From Firmicutes bacterium UBA5286 (GTDB lineage: Bacteria; Bacillota; Proteinivoracia; UBA4975), in assembly GCA_002408465.1 (NCBI GenBank), contig DHSM01000008.1:1-64000 (forward strand): 64,000 nt of DNA. Direction: 5' to 3'. Shown in pieces: positions 51,519 to 60,678 of this stretch (position 1 is the stretch's first letter; each line of letters opens with the position of its first letter). Made by a program: the position numbers and the translations under genes. The notes under the pieces are model-generated. The model did no database searches and had not been told where the DNA came from. It worked only from the letters and a program-made list of their open reading frames with translations.

Positions 51519-52901
51519 CTACTTATTGGCTTTATATTCCCACTGGGTGCCGTCCTTGGTATCCTTGACGGTGACTCCCCGGCGGGCCAGTTCATCCCGA
51601 AGCTGGTCGGACAGGGTCCAGTCCTTATTGGCCCGAGCTAGTTTGCGCTGCTCCAGGAGCGCGGCCAATTCCGGGGGCAATTCCCCTTGTTGGGGAGCAA
51701 ACTCAGCATCCAATCTCAGGCCCAACACCTGATCGAATTTTGTCAGCAGGGCCTTGCCGCCGGCTTCTCCCGAACGGGCGGCTTCCCAGGCGTAGGAAAG
51801 AGCCAGAGGAACATTCAAATCGTCATTGATGGCGGACTGGAATTTGGCAAGCAAGTCCGGGGAAGGTTCCGCTGCATCTGCCGGCAGCTTCTGGTAGGCT
51901 TGGCGCAACCGCCAGAGGGCGGTCTGGGCTGCCTCCAGCCCCTCCCAGGTAAAGTTCAGGGGAGTGCGATAATGGGCATTGAGGCACAGATACCGGAAGG
52001 CAATGGGGTCAAAGTGTCTTTCCCGGAGGCTGGCGACGGTATAAAAGTTGTTCAGGCTCTTGGACATCTTGCCCCCATCCACCTGCAGGAATTCCCCATG
52101 CAACCAGTATCTAACCCAAGTTTCGCCGGTCAGAGCTTCGGACTGGGCAATTTCGTTCTCATGGTGGATGGGCACGTGATCGACGCCGCCGGTGTGAATG
52201 TCAATTTTCCTGCCTAAGTACTTCATGGACATGGTCGAGCATTCAATGTGCCAGCCTGGGTAACCCGGGCCCCAGGGGCTGGGCCATTGCATGATGTGCT
52301 CGGGGGGAGCGTCTTTCCAGAGGGCAAAATCTGCCGGGTGGCGTTTGCGTTCATTGATCTCGATCCTGGCGCCTGCCCTGAGGTCATCCAGGCTCTGGCG
52401 GGAGAGCTTGCCGTAGCCTTCCAGCTTAGAGACGTCAAAATAGATGCCGTCGCCTTCAATGCGGTAGGCAAAGCCCCGGTTATTCAGCTCCCGAACAAAG
52501 TCCAGCATCTCCTGGATATGGTCGGTAGCTTTGCAGATAATTGTCGGTGTCAGGATATTCAGCTCATCTAAGCTGTGCATAAAGTCCTGGGTATAGAATT
52601 CTGCTATCTCCCACGGGGTTTTCTTTTCTCTTTTTGCCCCTTCCACTAATTTGTCCTCGCCTTCGTCGGCGTCAGAGACAAGGTGCCCCACATCAGTGAT
52701 ATTCATGACATGGGTTACAGCAAAGCCGTTATATTCCAGCATCCGCCGCAGCAGGTCGGCGAAGATATAGGAGCGCATGTTGCCGATATGAGCGTAGTCG
52801 TAAACAGTTGGTCCGCAGACATACATCCCTGCCTTGCCGGGAACCAGGGGGGCGAAGATTTCTTTGGAACGACTGAGGGTGTTATATAGTTTTATTTCCA
52901 T
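51519..52901 (-). CDS. cysS: Cysteinyl-tRNA synthetase
   Basis: Class Ia synthetase, 460 aa, normal length. HIGH-type motif [13 protein letters not shown], zinc ligands in [15 protein letters not shown] and [11 protein letters not shown], and KMSKS in [14 protein letters not shown] 52901 is chosen because AAGGAGG precedes it; an upstream in-frame extension of 24 codons has no ribosome site. No T-box is seen in the 68 nt upstream, so it may be read with glycerate kinase. Confidence 0.95.
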   Translation of the reverse strand: MEIKLYNTLSRSKEIFAPLVPGKAGMYVCGPTVYDYAHIGNMRSYIFADLLRRMLEYNGFAVTHVMNITDVGHLVSDADEGEDKLVEGAKREKKTPWEIAEFYTQDFMHSLDELNILTPTIICKATDHIQEMLDFVRELNNRGFAYRIEGDGIYFDVSKLEGYGKLSRQSLDDLRAGARIEINERKRHPADFALWKDAPPEHIMQWPSPWGPGYPGWHIECSTMSMKYLGRKIDIHTGGVDHVPIHHENEIAQSEALTGETWVRYWLHGEFLQVDGGKMSKSLNNFYTVASLRERHFDPIAFRYLCLNAHYRTPLNFTWEGLEAAQTALWRLRQAYQKLPADAAEPSPDLLAKFQSAINDDLNVPLALSYAWEAARSGEAGGKALLTKFDQVLGLRLDAEFAPQQGELPPELAALLEQRKLARANKDWTLSDQLRDELARRGVTVKDTKDGTQWEYKANK

Positions 52902-52969
52902 GGCAAAAAACCTCCTTGAGCCTTTATTATAAGTCCTGGCGCGACTCTTGACAAGTTCGGGGACGGTCC

Positions 52970-54106
52970 TCAAATTTGTCGGCCTGCCAGGAAAATCCGC
53001 ATAGCCCGCCCTGCCGCCGCCTCAAGCAGGCTGTCTGCTTGTGCCAGAGCCTGCTCCAAAGGCATGGGACCCGGGACAATGGGCTGCACTGCCGTTACTC
53101 CCGCACTATAAACCTCTTGGTAACCCGGGCCGAGAGCGCCGCAGAGGGCGATGACGGGAACATTTGCCTGTCCAGCCAATCTGGCGATGCCGGACAGAGC
53201 CTTGCCCATGACAGACTGGCCGTCTATCTTGCCTTCACCGGTAAAGACCAGGTCTGCCCCCTGCAGATGGGAGGCGAAATTGATGGTGTCCAGGACCAGT
53301 TCAATGCCTGGCCGCACTACAACCGGGGAGATGATGCTCAAGCCTGCAGCTAGCCCCCCGGCGGCGCCGCTGCCGGGAAAGGAGGCAATGTCCTTGCCGA
53401 CAGAATTCCGGACAACCTCAGCCAGCCTGGTCAAGGCCTGCTCCAAAACAGATACCATTGCCGGGTCGGCGCCCTTCTGGGGCCCAAATATCGCTGCTGC
53501 CCCCCGGGGCCCCAGCAGAGGATTGTCTACATCGCTGGCAACCTCAATCCTGGTCTTGGCCAGCCGCGGGTCAATATTATTAGTATCTATAGTATGCAAG
53601 TCCAAGAGTCCCTGGGCATTAGGCGATATTTCCCTGCCACGTTCATCGAGCAGCGCTGCCCCCAAAACAGCTAGGGCGCCTGCGCCGCCGTCATTGGTGG
53701 CGCTGCCGCCAACTCCCAGAATAATCCGGGTGCAGCCTTGGTCAAGGGCGGCTCTTATTAGCTGGCCTGTGCCCAAGGTGCTGGTCAACAACGGATTGCG
53801 GCGGGGGAGCGGGACTAGGGGCAATCCGGAAGCCGCTGCCATCTCGATGACCCCGGTGCCGTCAGGGAGAATGCCCCAGGGGGCGCAAACTTCATCTCCC
53901 AGGGGGCCGCTTACCGCAGTCGAGACCAACCGGCCCCCAGCTGCCTTAACCAGGGCTTCGACAGTGCCCTCGCCTCCGTCGGCAATGGGCAGGAGCACTG
54001 TTTCGGCGGCAGGCAGGACATCCCTGATGCCCCTGGCGATGGCCTCGGCGGCTTTAGCGGCACTAATGCTCTCTTTAAAGGAATCCGGCGCAATCAGGAT
54101 TTTCAA
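52970..54106 (-). CDS. Glycerate kinase (GlxK/GarK type I)
   Basis: 378 aa. Phosphorylates glycerate from ATP. Family marks are [22 protein letters not shown] at the start, [33 protein letters not shown] and [21 protein letters not shown] 54106 follows AAGGAGG. It is 68 nt upstream of cysS on the same strand. Whether the product is 2- or 3-phosphoglycerate cannot be read from sequence alone. Confidence 0.92.
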   Translation of the reverse strand: MKILIAPDSFKESISAAKAAEAIARGIRDVLPAAETVLLPIADGGEGTVEALVKAAGGRLVSTAVSGPLGDEVCAPWGILPDGTGVIEMAAASGLPLVPLPRRNPLLTSTLGTGQLIRAALDQGCTRIILGVGGSATNDGGAGALAVLGAALLDERGREISPNAQGLLDLHTIDTNNIDPRLAKTRIEVASDVDNPLLGPRGAAAIFGPQKGADPAMVSVLEQALTRLAEVVRNSVGKDIASFPGSGAAGGLAAGLSIISPVVVRPGIELVLDTINFASHLQGADLVFTGEGKIDGQSVMGKALSGIARLAGQANVPVIALCGALGPGYQEVYSAGVTAVQPIVPGPMPLEQALAQADSLLEAAAGRAMRIFLAGRQI

Positions 54107-54175
54107 GTCATATCCTCCTTCGCTATAACAGGGGGTTAGCGATTAGTTCCAGCTCCCCCAACAACATCTTCCTGG

Positions 54176-55003
54176 TCAACTCGATATAAGCGCCCAAATC
54201 TGCACAAGCGCCATTCCCCCGGCCAGAGCCAACAAAAAGCTCAGCAGCGTTCCCACCAAGTAGTATTCGGCGAACTGTTTTTTAGAGAGTTCGCTAAAGC
54301 GGGCGATGGATTTGGCGGCAAACACGACGCTTATTGCAGAAATATTCCCCGTCACTGTTAAGGTAAGTATGAGGATACGCTCTAAAATCCCTATGTATTT
54401 CCCTGCAGCTACTTCCTTTCCTTGCTCATCAGCGACGGGATTCGGGACTTTATCCAATTCCTTTCTCTGGTCATCGTCTATGTAACCCGGGGGGAAGACT
54501 TGATCCAGGGCGAAGCGGATTAGAACTGCGCCACCAAAGGCCACCAGGGTATAGACCGCCAGCCCGGAAACAACCCTTTCTGCCCCTGGGAACTGGCCCA
54601 AAGGGGCAAGCACTCCTGCATAGAATCCGGCAACCGCTGTATCCACGGGCCTGTCCAAAAGGCGCCATGCCCAGAGCAAAGTTAATAGGTGCAAGGCCTG
54701 ATCGATTAGCAGCCCTGGTACCCCGGGCTGTGCCTCCCTCTTCAAGATTTTAGCGTAGAGGGTGCGGCCAATGTTTTTCAGCCAGTCCAGGGCTACATGC
54801 GCCGCAGTCACCAGTCCCGCTGCCAAGAGGGCACTCTTCCAACCGTAAAAGTGAACTGCTACAAAGGTACATATTAACACGGCTAAACCGTGGCTGGCGT
54901 ATCCCTGCCACTTATTCTCGCACTTGGTAGCGCTAATCCCATTGGTCTGAAGGATAAAGTCCGCCAGACCATGGGCCAATACCAGTAGCCAAAAAAACAG
55001 CAT
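54176..55003 (-). CDS. DUF3307 membrane protein
   Basis: 275 aa, about seven hydrophobic segments. N-terminal FFWLLVLAHGLADFILQT and DWLKNIGRTLYAK are typical of DUF3307; the middle loop is charged (YIDDDQRKELDKVPNP). Function unknown. It is commonly encoded next to SatD-family genes, as here, so the two probably act together. ATG 55003 follows GAGGGGA. Confidence 0.8.
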   Translation of the reverse strand: MLFFWLLVLAHGLADFILQTNGISATKCENKWQGYASHGLAVLICTFVAVHFYGWKSALLAAGLVTAAHVALDWLKNIGRTLYAKILKREAQPGVPGLLIDQALHLLTLLWAWRLLDRPVDTAVAGFYAGVLAPLGQFPGAERVVSGLAVYTLVAFGGAVLIRFALDQVFPPGYIDDDQRKELDKVPNPVADEQGKEVAAGKYIGILERILILTLTVTGNISAISVVFAAKSIARFSELSKKQFAEYYLVGTLLSFLLALAGGMALVQIWALISS

Positions 55004-55054
55004 TGTTTTCCCCTCCTCACCTCTTAGTGGGTGATATTTACCATCTCACCTTGT

Positions 55055-55669
55055 TTAGGGTGATTTAAGCAAGCCTTCCGCCTGGGATAAGCCCTGCTCA
55101 GCCTGGCGTATTTGCTGCCAATGGGCTGCCTTGCAGCGTTTTTGGACGTTCTGGGCCGCTACCCCCAGGATTTTTGCTGCAGCGGCATAGGTCCCCGCCT
55201 GCTCATAGGTCATTACCGCCTCCCACTGCCCCGGAGTCCACCGGGACATCAGGGTATCGAAAAGGAGCCAGACGGAATTGATTAAGGTATCCAACCCGTC
55301 TTCCCCGGTCACTACCCGGGTTGCGGGGTCCTTACTGGCGGCAATGCTCTCCAGGGCCTTCCGGGCCCGGAAAAAGGCGGGACCGCTTAATTTCCAGGGG
55401 TCAGCCTCAAGCCTGCCATCATAGTACCCTGTCCCAATGCCAACCCGCAGTTTATGGGGCAGGCAACGCCAGCGCAGCATCCGTACCAACTGGGGTGCCG
55501 AAAGCCACCCAGACATTATCCCCTGCACTTCATCTCCCCGGGAAACAGCGAAGGGGACCAGCAGAGCGGGATGGGCAAGCTCGTTGAGACTGCGGGTCAG
55601 GGTATCCTGATTCAGCCCGGCCTTTCGGGAACCAATTACATCCGCAGTAAGTACAGTTATTTTTCGCAT
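55055..55669 (-). CDS. SatD family protein
   Basis: 204 aa. Begins MRKITVLTADVIGSRKAGLN, as SatD proteins do. The C-terminal third (about 135-190) reads as a sigma-4-like helix-turn-helix (TYAAAAKILGVAAQNVQKRC), so it may bind DNA. satD is acid-inducible in Streptococcus mutans; the mechanism is unknown. ATG 55669 has GGGGGTG upstream, and an upstream extension of 37 codons is rejected. Inverted repeats lie before it. Confidence 0.75.
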   Translation of the reverse strand: MRKITVLTADVIGSRKAGLNQDTLTRSLNELAHPALLVPFAVSRGDEVQGIMSGWLSAPQLVRMLRWRCLPHKLRVGIGTGYYDGRLEADPWKLSGPAFFRARKALESIAASKDPATRVVTGEDGLDTLINSVWLLFDTLMSRWTPGQWEAVMTYEQAGTYAAAAKILGVAAQNVQKRCKAAHWQQIRQAEQGLSQAEGLLKSP

Positions 55670-55683
55670 AAAAACACCCCCGG

Positions 55684-55725
55684 TAGGGTTAACCTTCATG
55701 TTTAACCCTCTTGAGGGTGATATTC
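55684..55725 (-). promoter_or_regulatory. Inverted repeats upstream of satD
   Basis: Plus-strand GGGTTAA ... TTAACCC (about 55687-55709) and ACCCTC-TT-GAGGGT (about 55706-55719) lie just upstream of the satD start. A related GGGTGAT motif occurs at 55055-55062 and 55028-55036 in front of DUF3307. They may be operators, possibly for SatD's own HTH. Confidence 0.4.
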
Positions 55726-55839
55726 TCCAATTAGCGAAAAAATCCTGCTGGGCGCGTGATCTATCCCTTACGTGCTGCAAATTCGCGGTTGAATTTTACA
55801 GCAGATTGGGTAGCTCCCCCTTTCCCAGGAGGGTTAGTG

Positions 55840-55868
55840 TTCCCAATTGCCCTTCTTTGTGCTATACT
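55840..55868 (+). promoter_or_regulatory. Promoter of the leader-APH-ABC-F unit
   Basis: TTCCCA (55840-55845), 17-nt spacer, TATACT (55863-55868), followed after about 25 nt by a strong ribosome site. An alternative reading uses TTGCCC and TATATA a few bases on. Confidence 0.45.
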
Positions 55869-55904
55869 TCTATATATCACGCTAGAGCTTATAAGGAGAT
55901 TGCC

Positions 55905-55922
55905 ATGTTCATTCGTTCTTAA
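55905..55922 (+). CDS. Five-codon leader peptide MFIRS
   Basis: ATG TTC ATT CGT TCT TAA, preceded at six bases by a consensus AAGGAG. No longer frame uses this ribosome site. It stands at the head of a 200-nt structured leader before a kinase and an ABC-F gene, as do short leader peptides that sense ribosome-stalling antibiotics. Its role is inferred. Confidence 0.6.
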   Translation: MFIRS

Positions 55923-56117
55923 CATCCAGTAATTATATACTGGCCTGGATTGCCCTCAACTTGAGGTTTGTTTGCATGCAATCCGGGAGGTTAAGAACAA
56001 CAAACAGCAGTCTTTTAATATTGCTACTGTGCCAAAGACACAGTATGACTCTGGAGCCTAAGGCCCCAGAGCGCCCACGGCTGCATGTGAAGTCTGTTCA
56101 CAGCGGCTTTTTTATTT
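55923..56117 (+). promoter_or_regulatory. Structured leader with terminator-like attenuator
   Basis: Successive stems: CCAGTA/TACTGG; a long GGATTGC...GCAATCC arm enclosing CCTCAA-c-TTGAGG; then CTCTGG-a-GCC / GGC-c-CCAGAG (56049-56071); then GCTG..TGAA / TTCACAGC (56080-56104) followed by CTTTTTTATTT. The last stem plus T-run is an intrinsic terminator 10-20 nt before the APH ribosome site. Ribosome arrest on the leader ORF could shift the fold and permit read-through. Confidence 0.6.
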
Positions 56118-56130
56118 GGAGGTGTAAAGA

Positions 56131-57018
56131 ATGAACGAATTCAAATTCACAAGTAAAGAGCTCATCAACAAAGGTTGGTCGGGTGATAAAAAATACTGTG
56201 TCACCTCTGCCAAGGGCACAAAATATCTGCTGCGCCTATCTCCTGCTAAACAATATGAGCGTAAAAAGTCAGAATTTGAAATGATGAAGCATGCGGCTTC
56301 ACTCGGAATTCCAATGTCCAAGCCCGTTGCATTCGGGACCTGTGACGAAGGCGTTTATTCCCTGCAAAGCTGGATTGAGGGTGTGGATGCGGAGGAAGTC
56401 ATCCCGACTTTCCCCGACACAGAGGTGTATGTATACGGTCTTGAAGCCGGACGAATCCTGAAACAGATTCATTCAATACCGGCACCGGAAACACAGGAGG
56501 TTTGGGAAATCCGCTTTAACCGCAAGATCGACCGCAATATTCAGAGGTATTCTGACTGCCCAATCAAATATGAAGGCGGACAGGCTTGTGTCAATTATAT
56601 AATCGCCAACCGGCATTTGCTTGCTGATCGGCCCCAGTGCTATCAGCACGGAGATTATCATATCGGCAATATGTTGATTGATAAAAACGGCAAACTTCAA
56701 ATTATCGACTTTGACCGTTATGATTACGGCGATCCGTGGGAAGAGTTCAACCGTATTGTCTGGTGTGCCCAAAAGTCACCGTTGTTCGCTTCGGGCATGG
56801 TAAACGGCTATTTTGACGGTGAAGTGCCAATGGAGTTCTGGCGATTGCTTGCGCTATACATCTCAAGCAATACGCTTGCCTCCGTGCCTTGGGCTATCCC
56901 CTTCGGGCAGGAGGAAATCGATACGATGCTGAATCTGGCGAAGGAAGTATTGCAGTGGTACGACAACATGCAAAACCCTGTTCCGACATGGTATTTCAAG
57001 GGCAACTATGCGCATTAA
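56131..57018 (+). CDS. APH-family phosphotransferase
   Basis: 295 aa with the aminoglycoside/choline-kinase-like fold. The catalytic loop is QHGDYHIGNMLID (HGDxHxxN) and the metal-binding motif IIDFDRYDYGDPWEEFNR. Family members phosphorylate aminoglycosides, macrolides or metabolites; the exact substrate cannot be read, but co-occurrence with an ABC-F gene and a leader peptide argues for antibiotic resistance. ATG 56131 has TGGAGGTG upstream. Confidence 0.75.
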   Translation: MNEFKFTSKELINKGWSGDKKYCVTSAKGTKYLLRLSPAKQYERKKSEFEMMKHAASLGIPMSKPVAFGTCDEGVYSLQSWIEGVDAEEVIPTFPDTEVYVYGLEAGRILKQIHSIPAPETQEVWEIRFNRKIDRNIQRYSDCPIKYEGGQACVNYIIANRHLLADRPQCYQHGDYHIGNMLIDKNGKLQIIDFDRYDYGDPWEEFNRIVWCAQKSPLFASGMVNGYFDGEVPMEFWRLLALYISSNTLASVPWAIPFGQEEIDTMLNLAKEVLQWYDNMQNPVPTWYFKGNYAH

Positions 57019-57066
57019 CAGGCAGCAATCAATAGGGCAGTTTATTGATGAATGGGAGGCTGCATT

Positions 57067-57138
57067 ATGAACGGAATCAGGGTAAAAAAGATAGAGAAAT
57101 TATACAGAGGTGATTTATATGCTATTGCGCTGCATTGA
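57067..57138 (+). CDS. Short ORF overlapping the ABC-F start
   Basis: 23 codons starting at ATG 57067 with GGGAGG seven bases upstream, basic product (MNGIRVKKIEKLYRGDLYAI...). It ends 20 nt inside the ABC-F gene in another frame. It could couple or tune ABC-F translation, or be a gene remnant. Weakly supported. Confidence 0.35.
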   Translation: MNGIRVKKIEKLYRGDLYAIALH

Positions 57139-58834
57139 CATAGAAAAGAGTTTCGGCGATTTATCCATCCTGAAAGGTGTATCCCTGGAAATTCGCCGGG
57201 GTGAGAAAATTGGCCTGGTGGGCAGCAACGGGGCCGGCAAAAGCACCTTGGCCAATATCATTTTCGGGGAGATGGCAGCTGATGCCGGCACAATCCTGCG
57301 CTATGACCAGGATATTCGGGTTGGCTACCTGCGCCAGGCTGCCGCTTATTCCCTTAATACCCTGAACGCCGTTCTGGCTGAACGCTCGGAGAGTTTTCTT
57401 GAGACCGCCAGTCAAATGGGCCTCAACCAAGTGGCCCGCTGGGATGAAGAGAGATTTCAAGCTTTAAGCGGCGGCGAAAAGACCAAGCTGGCTCTGGCCC
57501 AGGTGTGGACCTCCCGTCCGGATCTGCTCATTCTTGACGAGCCCACCAACCACATGGACATTCACGGGGTGGAGTGGCTGGCCGAGGAGATGAAAAAATA
57601 CCAGGGGGCCGCCCTGATAATCTCCCACGACCGCTGGTTTCTGGATCAGGCAGTAACTCGCATTTATGAGCTGGAGTGGGGGAAGGCAAAAGAGTACCCG
57701 GGCAATTATTCCTTCTACCGGCAGGAAAAGCAGCGGCAATTTGCCAGCCAGCTTCACCGCTACCATACAGAGCAAAAGGAGCAGCGTCAGATTGAAGTGG
57801 AGATAACCCGGCTTAAACAGTGGTCTGCCAAAGCTCATCGGGAAGCAGGGAAGACAGATGAACATCTCAAAGAGTATGGCCGCAAAAAAGCAAAGCTCCG
57901 TGACCAGCAAATAAAGTCAAGGATTAAGATGCTGGAAAGGAAAAAAAGCGAAGGCACAAAGCGTCCCCGGGAGGAAAGCAGGCCGCAATTTGAGTTTGAG
58001 GCTGCAGGCAAACGGGGCCGGCGCATCATCGAGGCTACAGGCCTTAGTAAGAGCTATGGGCAGAAGACTCTCTTCACTAACAGCGATTTCTTTATCCAGC
58101 GGGGAGAAAAGCTGGGGTTGATCGGTCCCAACGGCTGCGGCAAGACCACCCTTATTCGCATCATCTTAAATCAGGAGACACAAGACAGGGGGGAACTGTG
58201 GCTGAGTCCCTCCTTAAAGCCCGGCTGCTTGAGCCAGGATATTACAGACATTGACACAGAAAAAAACGCCCTGGAGATAATGGGAGTAAGCCAAAAGGAT
58301 GAAGTTACCCAGGTCAGAACTATGCTGGCCAATATGGGTTTTGATGCCGCCATGGTTGCAAAACCGGCGGCAAAGCTAAGCCTGGGCGAGCGGACCCGGC
58401 TCAAGCTGGCCGCAATGATAATCCAGCAAAACGACCTGTTAATCCTGGACGAACCCACTAATCACCTGGATCTCCACAGCCGGGAGATGTTGGAGGAAAC
58501 CCTGTTGGATTACGACGGCACCATCATTATTGCTTCCCATGACCGCTACCTGCTGGAGCGGGTCTGTGATAAGCTGCTGGTCTTTGCCGACGGGACCATC
58601 ACCAAGCTGGCTTATGGTTTCAAGGAATATAAGCGAAAAACTGAAGAGACAGTAACAGGAACAGGACTAAAAACAAAAGCTGAAACAGACAAAGAGAACT
58701 TACTGGTAATAGAGACAAGGATGGCCTGGATTGTCAACGAGCTGGGCAAATACACCCCTGAAGAAGAACAGTACTTTGAACTGGATCAGGAGTTTCAAAA
58801 ACTTGTCCAAAAAAAGAGAGAACTGAGCCAATAA
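57119..58834 (+). CDS. ABC-F ATPase, probable ribosome-protection factor
   Basis: 571 aa with two ABC domains and no membrane segment. Domain 1: GSNGAGKSTL (about 35-44), LSGGEKTKLALAQ, ILDEPTNHMD. The linker (about 205-295) is long and basic, as in antibiotic-resistance ABC-F proteins that reach the peptidyl-transferase centre. Domain 2: GPNGCGKTTLIR, LSLGERTRLKLAA, ILDEPTNHLDL. A C-terminal coiled tail follows. Members of this type displace macrolides, lincosamides, streptogramins or pleuromutilins. ATG 57119 with AGAGGTGA is preferred to GTG 57110. Confidence 0.85.
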   Translation: MLLRCIDIEKSFGDLSILKGVSLEIRRGEKIGLVGSNGAGKSTLANIIFGEMAADAGTILRYDQDIRVGYLRQAAAYSLNTLNAVLAERSESFLETASQMGLNQVARWDEERFQALSGGEKTKLALAQVWTSRPDLLILDEPTNHMDIHGVEWLAEEMKKYQGAALIISHDRWFLDQAVTRIYELEWGKAKEYPGNYSFYRQEKQRQFASQLHRYHTEQKEQRQIEVEITRLKQWSAKAHREAGKTDEHLKEYGRKKAKLRDQQIKSRIKMLERKKSEGTKRPREESRPQFEFEAAGKRGRRIIEATGLSKSYGQKTLFTNSDFFIQRGEKLGLIGPNGCGKTTLIRIILNQETQDRGELWLSPSLKPGCLSQDITDIDTEKNALEIMGVSQKDEVTQVRTMLANMGFDAAMVAKPAAKLSLGERTRLKLAAMIIQQNDLLILDEPTNHLDLHSREMLEETLLDYDGTIIIASHDRYLLERVCDKLLVFADGTITKLAYGFKEYKRKTEETVTGTGLKTKAETDKENLLVIETRMAWIVNELGKYTPEEEQYFELDQEFQKLVQKKRELSQ

Positions 58835-58841
58835 ATCTTCC

Positions 58842-58870
58842 TTGAACTCAGCATCTGAAAAGTGTATAAT
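58842..58870 (+). promoter_or_regulatory. Promoter of tRNA-Val
   Basis: TTGAAC (58842-58847), 17-nt spacer, TATAAT (58865-58870), ten bases before the tRNA. Confidence 0.75.
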
Positions 58871-58879
58871 ACAGCCATT

Positions 58880-58954
58880 GGGGCTGTAGCTCAGTGGGAG
58901 AGCGCTTGACTCACATTCAAGAGGCCGCAGGTTCGAAACCCGCCAGCCCCACCA
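58880..58954 (+). tRNA. tRNA-Val (CAC), CCA encoded
   Basis: Acceptor GGGGCTG/CAGCCCC, anticodon stem CTTGA/TCAAG with loop CTCACAT, giving anticodon CAC. T-loop GGTTCGAAACC. It is the last host-like gene before the foreign segment and a plausible attachment site. Confidence 0.95.
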
Positions 58955-58966
58955 TAAAAGTCCTTG

Positions 58967-58999
58967 AACCTCAGGTGGTATCTACACCTGGGGTTTTTA
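58967..58999 (+). terminator. Terminator after tRNA-Val
   Basis: AACCTCAGGTG / CACCTGGGGTT with a 7-nt loop and TTTTTAT. Confidence 0.8.
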
Positions 59000-59095
59000 T
59001 TTCCCCCGAAAAAAAATGAGAGAAATACGGGTTTGACGAAATTTTGACGGAATTAGGTTTTGAGATGTCATTTTCACCTCGCGGCTAAGTAATCA

Positions 59096-60118
59096 TCAAT
59101 CCAATTTCAACCACAATTTTACTTCAGGTACAGGCCGATTTAGCTGTTCTGCAATTTCATCAATTGTCTTGAGTCCACCTCGATACCATTTCCTTGCCCG
59201 GTTTTGCATTGCGCTGTATCTGTTCGCACATGGGGTATTCTTGACGGGAATATCGCTGTATTCTGGGCAGAATTTTTGGCGAGATGAAGTGGAGGCAAAT
59301 TTTTTGCCACAAAAAAGGCATTCCTTGAACACTTGTTTTCCAGGAATTCTTGTGACTAGATTATAAATCTGTAACCATATAGCTCCAAGCAAGTTTGTAG
59401 ATATATATCCAGGATAGAAATTACCGTCTTTGTCAAGTTCCGCAAAGGGAGATACTGATTTAAGGTTGGAACTAAGGGTTCGGACAATAATCATCTGTAT
59501 TATATCTTCAAAACGTGTGTTCAGGTATTCCCTTCTAGGTTGCCAATAGCTAGGGTTATAGTGTTCCAGTAACTCAAATTGTTCTGTCTCAGTGAAAATT
59601 GCTCCAGCTTTAATATCCTCGAGGATGAAAAACCCATCAACGATAGTTTTTATTTCTATTACAGAGTTAATAAAAAAATTTCGTGACTCCAAAATACCCT
59701 CCATATTCGAGCATCTATTTGTTGGAGTTATATTAGATAGGCTTGACATCTGATCCAAGGGCCCATACTCATTATAAAAGGCAATAGATTCGTCCGTGTT
59801 TCGAGGATCTATGTTAAGAATTTTAAATAGGATGGACTCATCTTCGAAGGGAACATACGTCCTTGTGGGCATCTGGAGCGTATTTTTTGAGGGGTTGCTT
59901 ATACTCTTAACTAAAGCAGGTTGTTGGTTCTGATTATTAGAGAGAAATTTCTGGAATTCATCAGTCTCTGTATACCATTGGGCAACAAAATAATCCTCTT
60001 GAATTTTGCCCATACGAAGATTCTCAACAATAATATATGGAGCATGAACAATTTGATGGGCTTTATAACTGAATGTAAAGCTCCGTGATGGTGCTGTTAT
60101 ACAATTTTTTGAACTCAT
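59096..60118 (-). CDS. Hypothetical protein with CGNR-like C-terminal zinc finger
   Basis: 340 aa. The first 250 residues are not recognised. Near the C terminus, CLFCGKKFASTSSRQKFC followed by PCANRYSAMQNRARKWYRGG resembles the CGNR zinc-finger layout (two Cys pairs and the ANR motif), and the last 25 residues (TIDEIAEQLNRPVPEVKLWL) look like a small HTH. A DNA-binding regulator is therefore likely. ATG 60118 has AAAGGAG upstream. It is transcribed away from the XRE regulator across an 11-bp repeat array. Confidence 0.6.
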   Translation of the reverse strand: MSSKNCITAPSRSFTFSYKAHQIVHAPYIIVENLRMGKIQEDYFVAQWYTETDEFQKFLSNNQNQQPALVKSISNPSKNTLQMPTRTYVPFEDESILFKILNIDPRNTDESIAFYNEYGPLDQMSSLSNITPTNRCSNMEGILESRNFFINSVIEIKTIVDGFFILEDIKAGAIFTETEQFELLEHYNPSYWQPRREYLNTRFEDIIQMIIVRTLSSNLKSVSPFAELDKDGNFYPGYISTNLLGAIWLQIYNLVTRIPGKQVFKECLFCGKKFASTSSRQKFCPEYSDIPVKNTPCANRYSAMQNRARKWYRGGLKTIDEIAEQLNRPVPEVKLWLKLD

Positions 60119-60145
60119 TTCGAACTCCTTTCAACCTCAAAATAG

Positions 60146-60178
60146 TTAAGGATAAGATAAGGATAAGATAAGGATAAA
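60146..60178. repeat. Three tandem 11-bp repeats between divergent genes
   Basis: TTAAGGATAAG, ATAAGGATAAG, ATAAGGATAAA in direct tandem, in the 128-nt space between the CGNR-like gene and the XRE gene. One repeat per helical turn suggests an operator or iteron array. Confidence 0.75.
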
Positions 60179-60246
60179 ATCTCTAGACTTCCCTTACTCG
60201 AAAGTATATCATTCTCCTAAAGCATGTTCAAGGAGGAGGACAAGTA

Positions 60247-60462
60247 ATGCTTAGATTGACATTGGAACGACGGAAACGGAATCTCACGAGGGCAAAGTTA
60301 GGTGCGTTGGCAGACATTCATCCAAGCGAAATTGGAAGAATAGAAAGTGGGCGGCTAAAGCCCTACGACCCCTGGATTCTACGCCTAGAGAAGGTGCTTG
60401 GCGTTCCTGGGGACGAGCTCTTTGAGGAAGTAGACGACATTGACAACGGACAGTGCGGTTAG
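60247..60462 (+). CDS. XRE-family regulator
   Basis: 71-residue Cro/CI-type HTH protein (RAKLGALADIHPSEIGRIESGRLKPYD). Likely regulates the element's lifestyle genes. ATG 60247 follows AGGAGGAGG. Ten bases separate it from the excisionase gene. Confidence 0.85.
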   Translation: MLRLTLERRKRNLTRAKLGALADIHPSEIGRIESGRLKPYDPWILRLEKVLGVPGDELFEEVDDIDNGQCG

Positions 60463-60471
60463 AGGAGGTGG

Positions 60472-60678
60472 ATGAGGATGGAAGCTCTAAAACCGCAAAA
60501 AAAACTTACCTATTCAGTTATTGAGGTGGCAAAGATGTTGGGTATCAGTCGTGGTAAGGCATATGAACTAGTTAACAGTCGCAATGGTCCTGCTGCATTC
60601 AGGGTAGGCAATAGGATCCTTATTCCTGAGGTAGCACTGGAGAGGTGGGTCAATGAGCAAGCTAAAATCGGTGGTTAA
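60472..60678 (+). CDS. Excisionase-family (MerR-like HTH) protein
   Basis: 68 aa with the helix-turn-helix_17 pattern (SVIEVAKMLGISRGKAYELVNSRNG, FRVGNRILIPEVALERWV). Such proteins bend DNA to direct integrases toward excision. GAGGAGGTGG precedes ATG 60472; ATG 60478 is an alternative. It precedes the replication and integrase genes. Confidence 0.82.
   Translation: MRMEALKPQKKLTYSVIEVAKMLGISRGKAYELVNSRNGPAAFRVGNRILIPEVALERWVNEQAKIGG

Noticed and set aside
53151..54128. 325-codon open frame on the plus strand
   Set aside because: Antisense to the well-supported glycerate kinase gene, low-complexity Ala/Ser/Pro composition.
60146..60178. CRISPR-like repeats
   Set aside because: Units are 11 bp, directly adjacent without spacers, and no cas genes are near.
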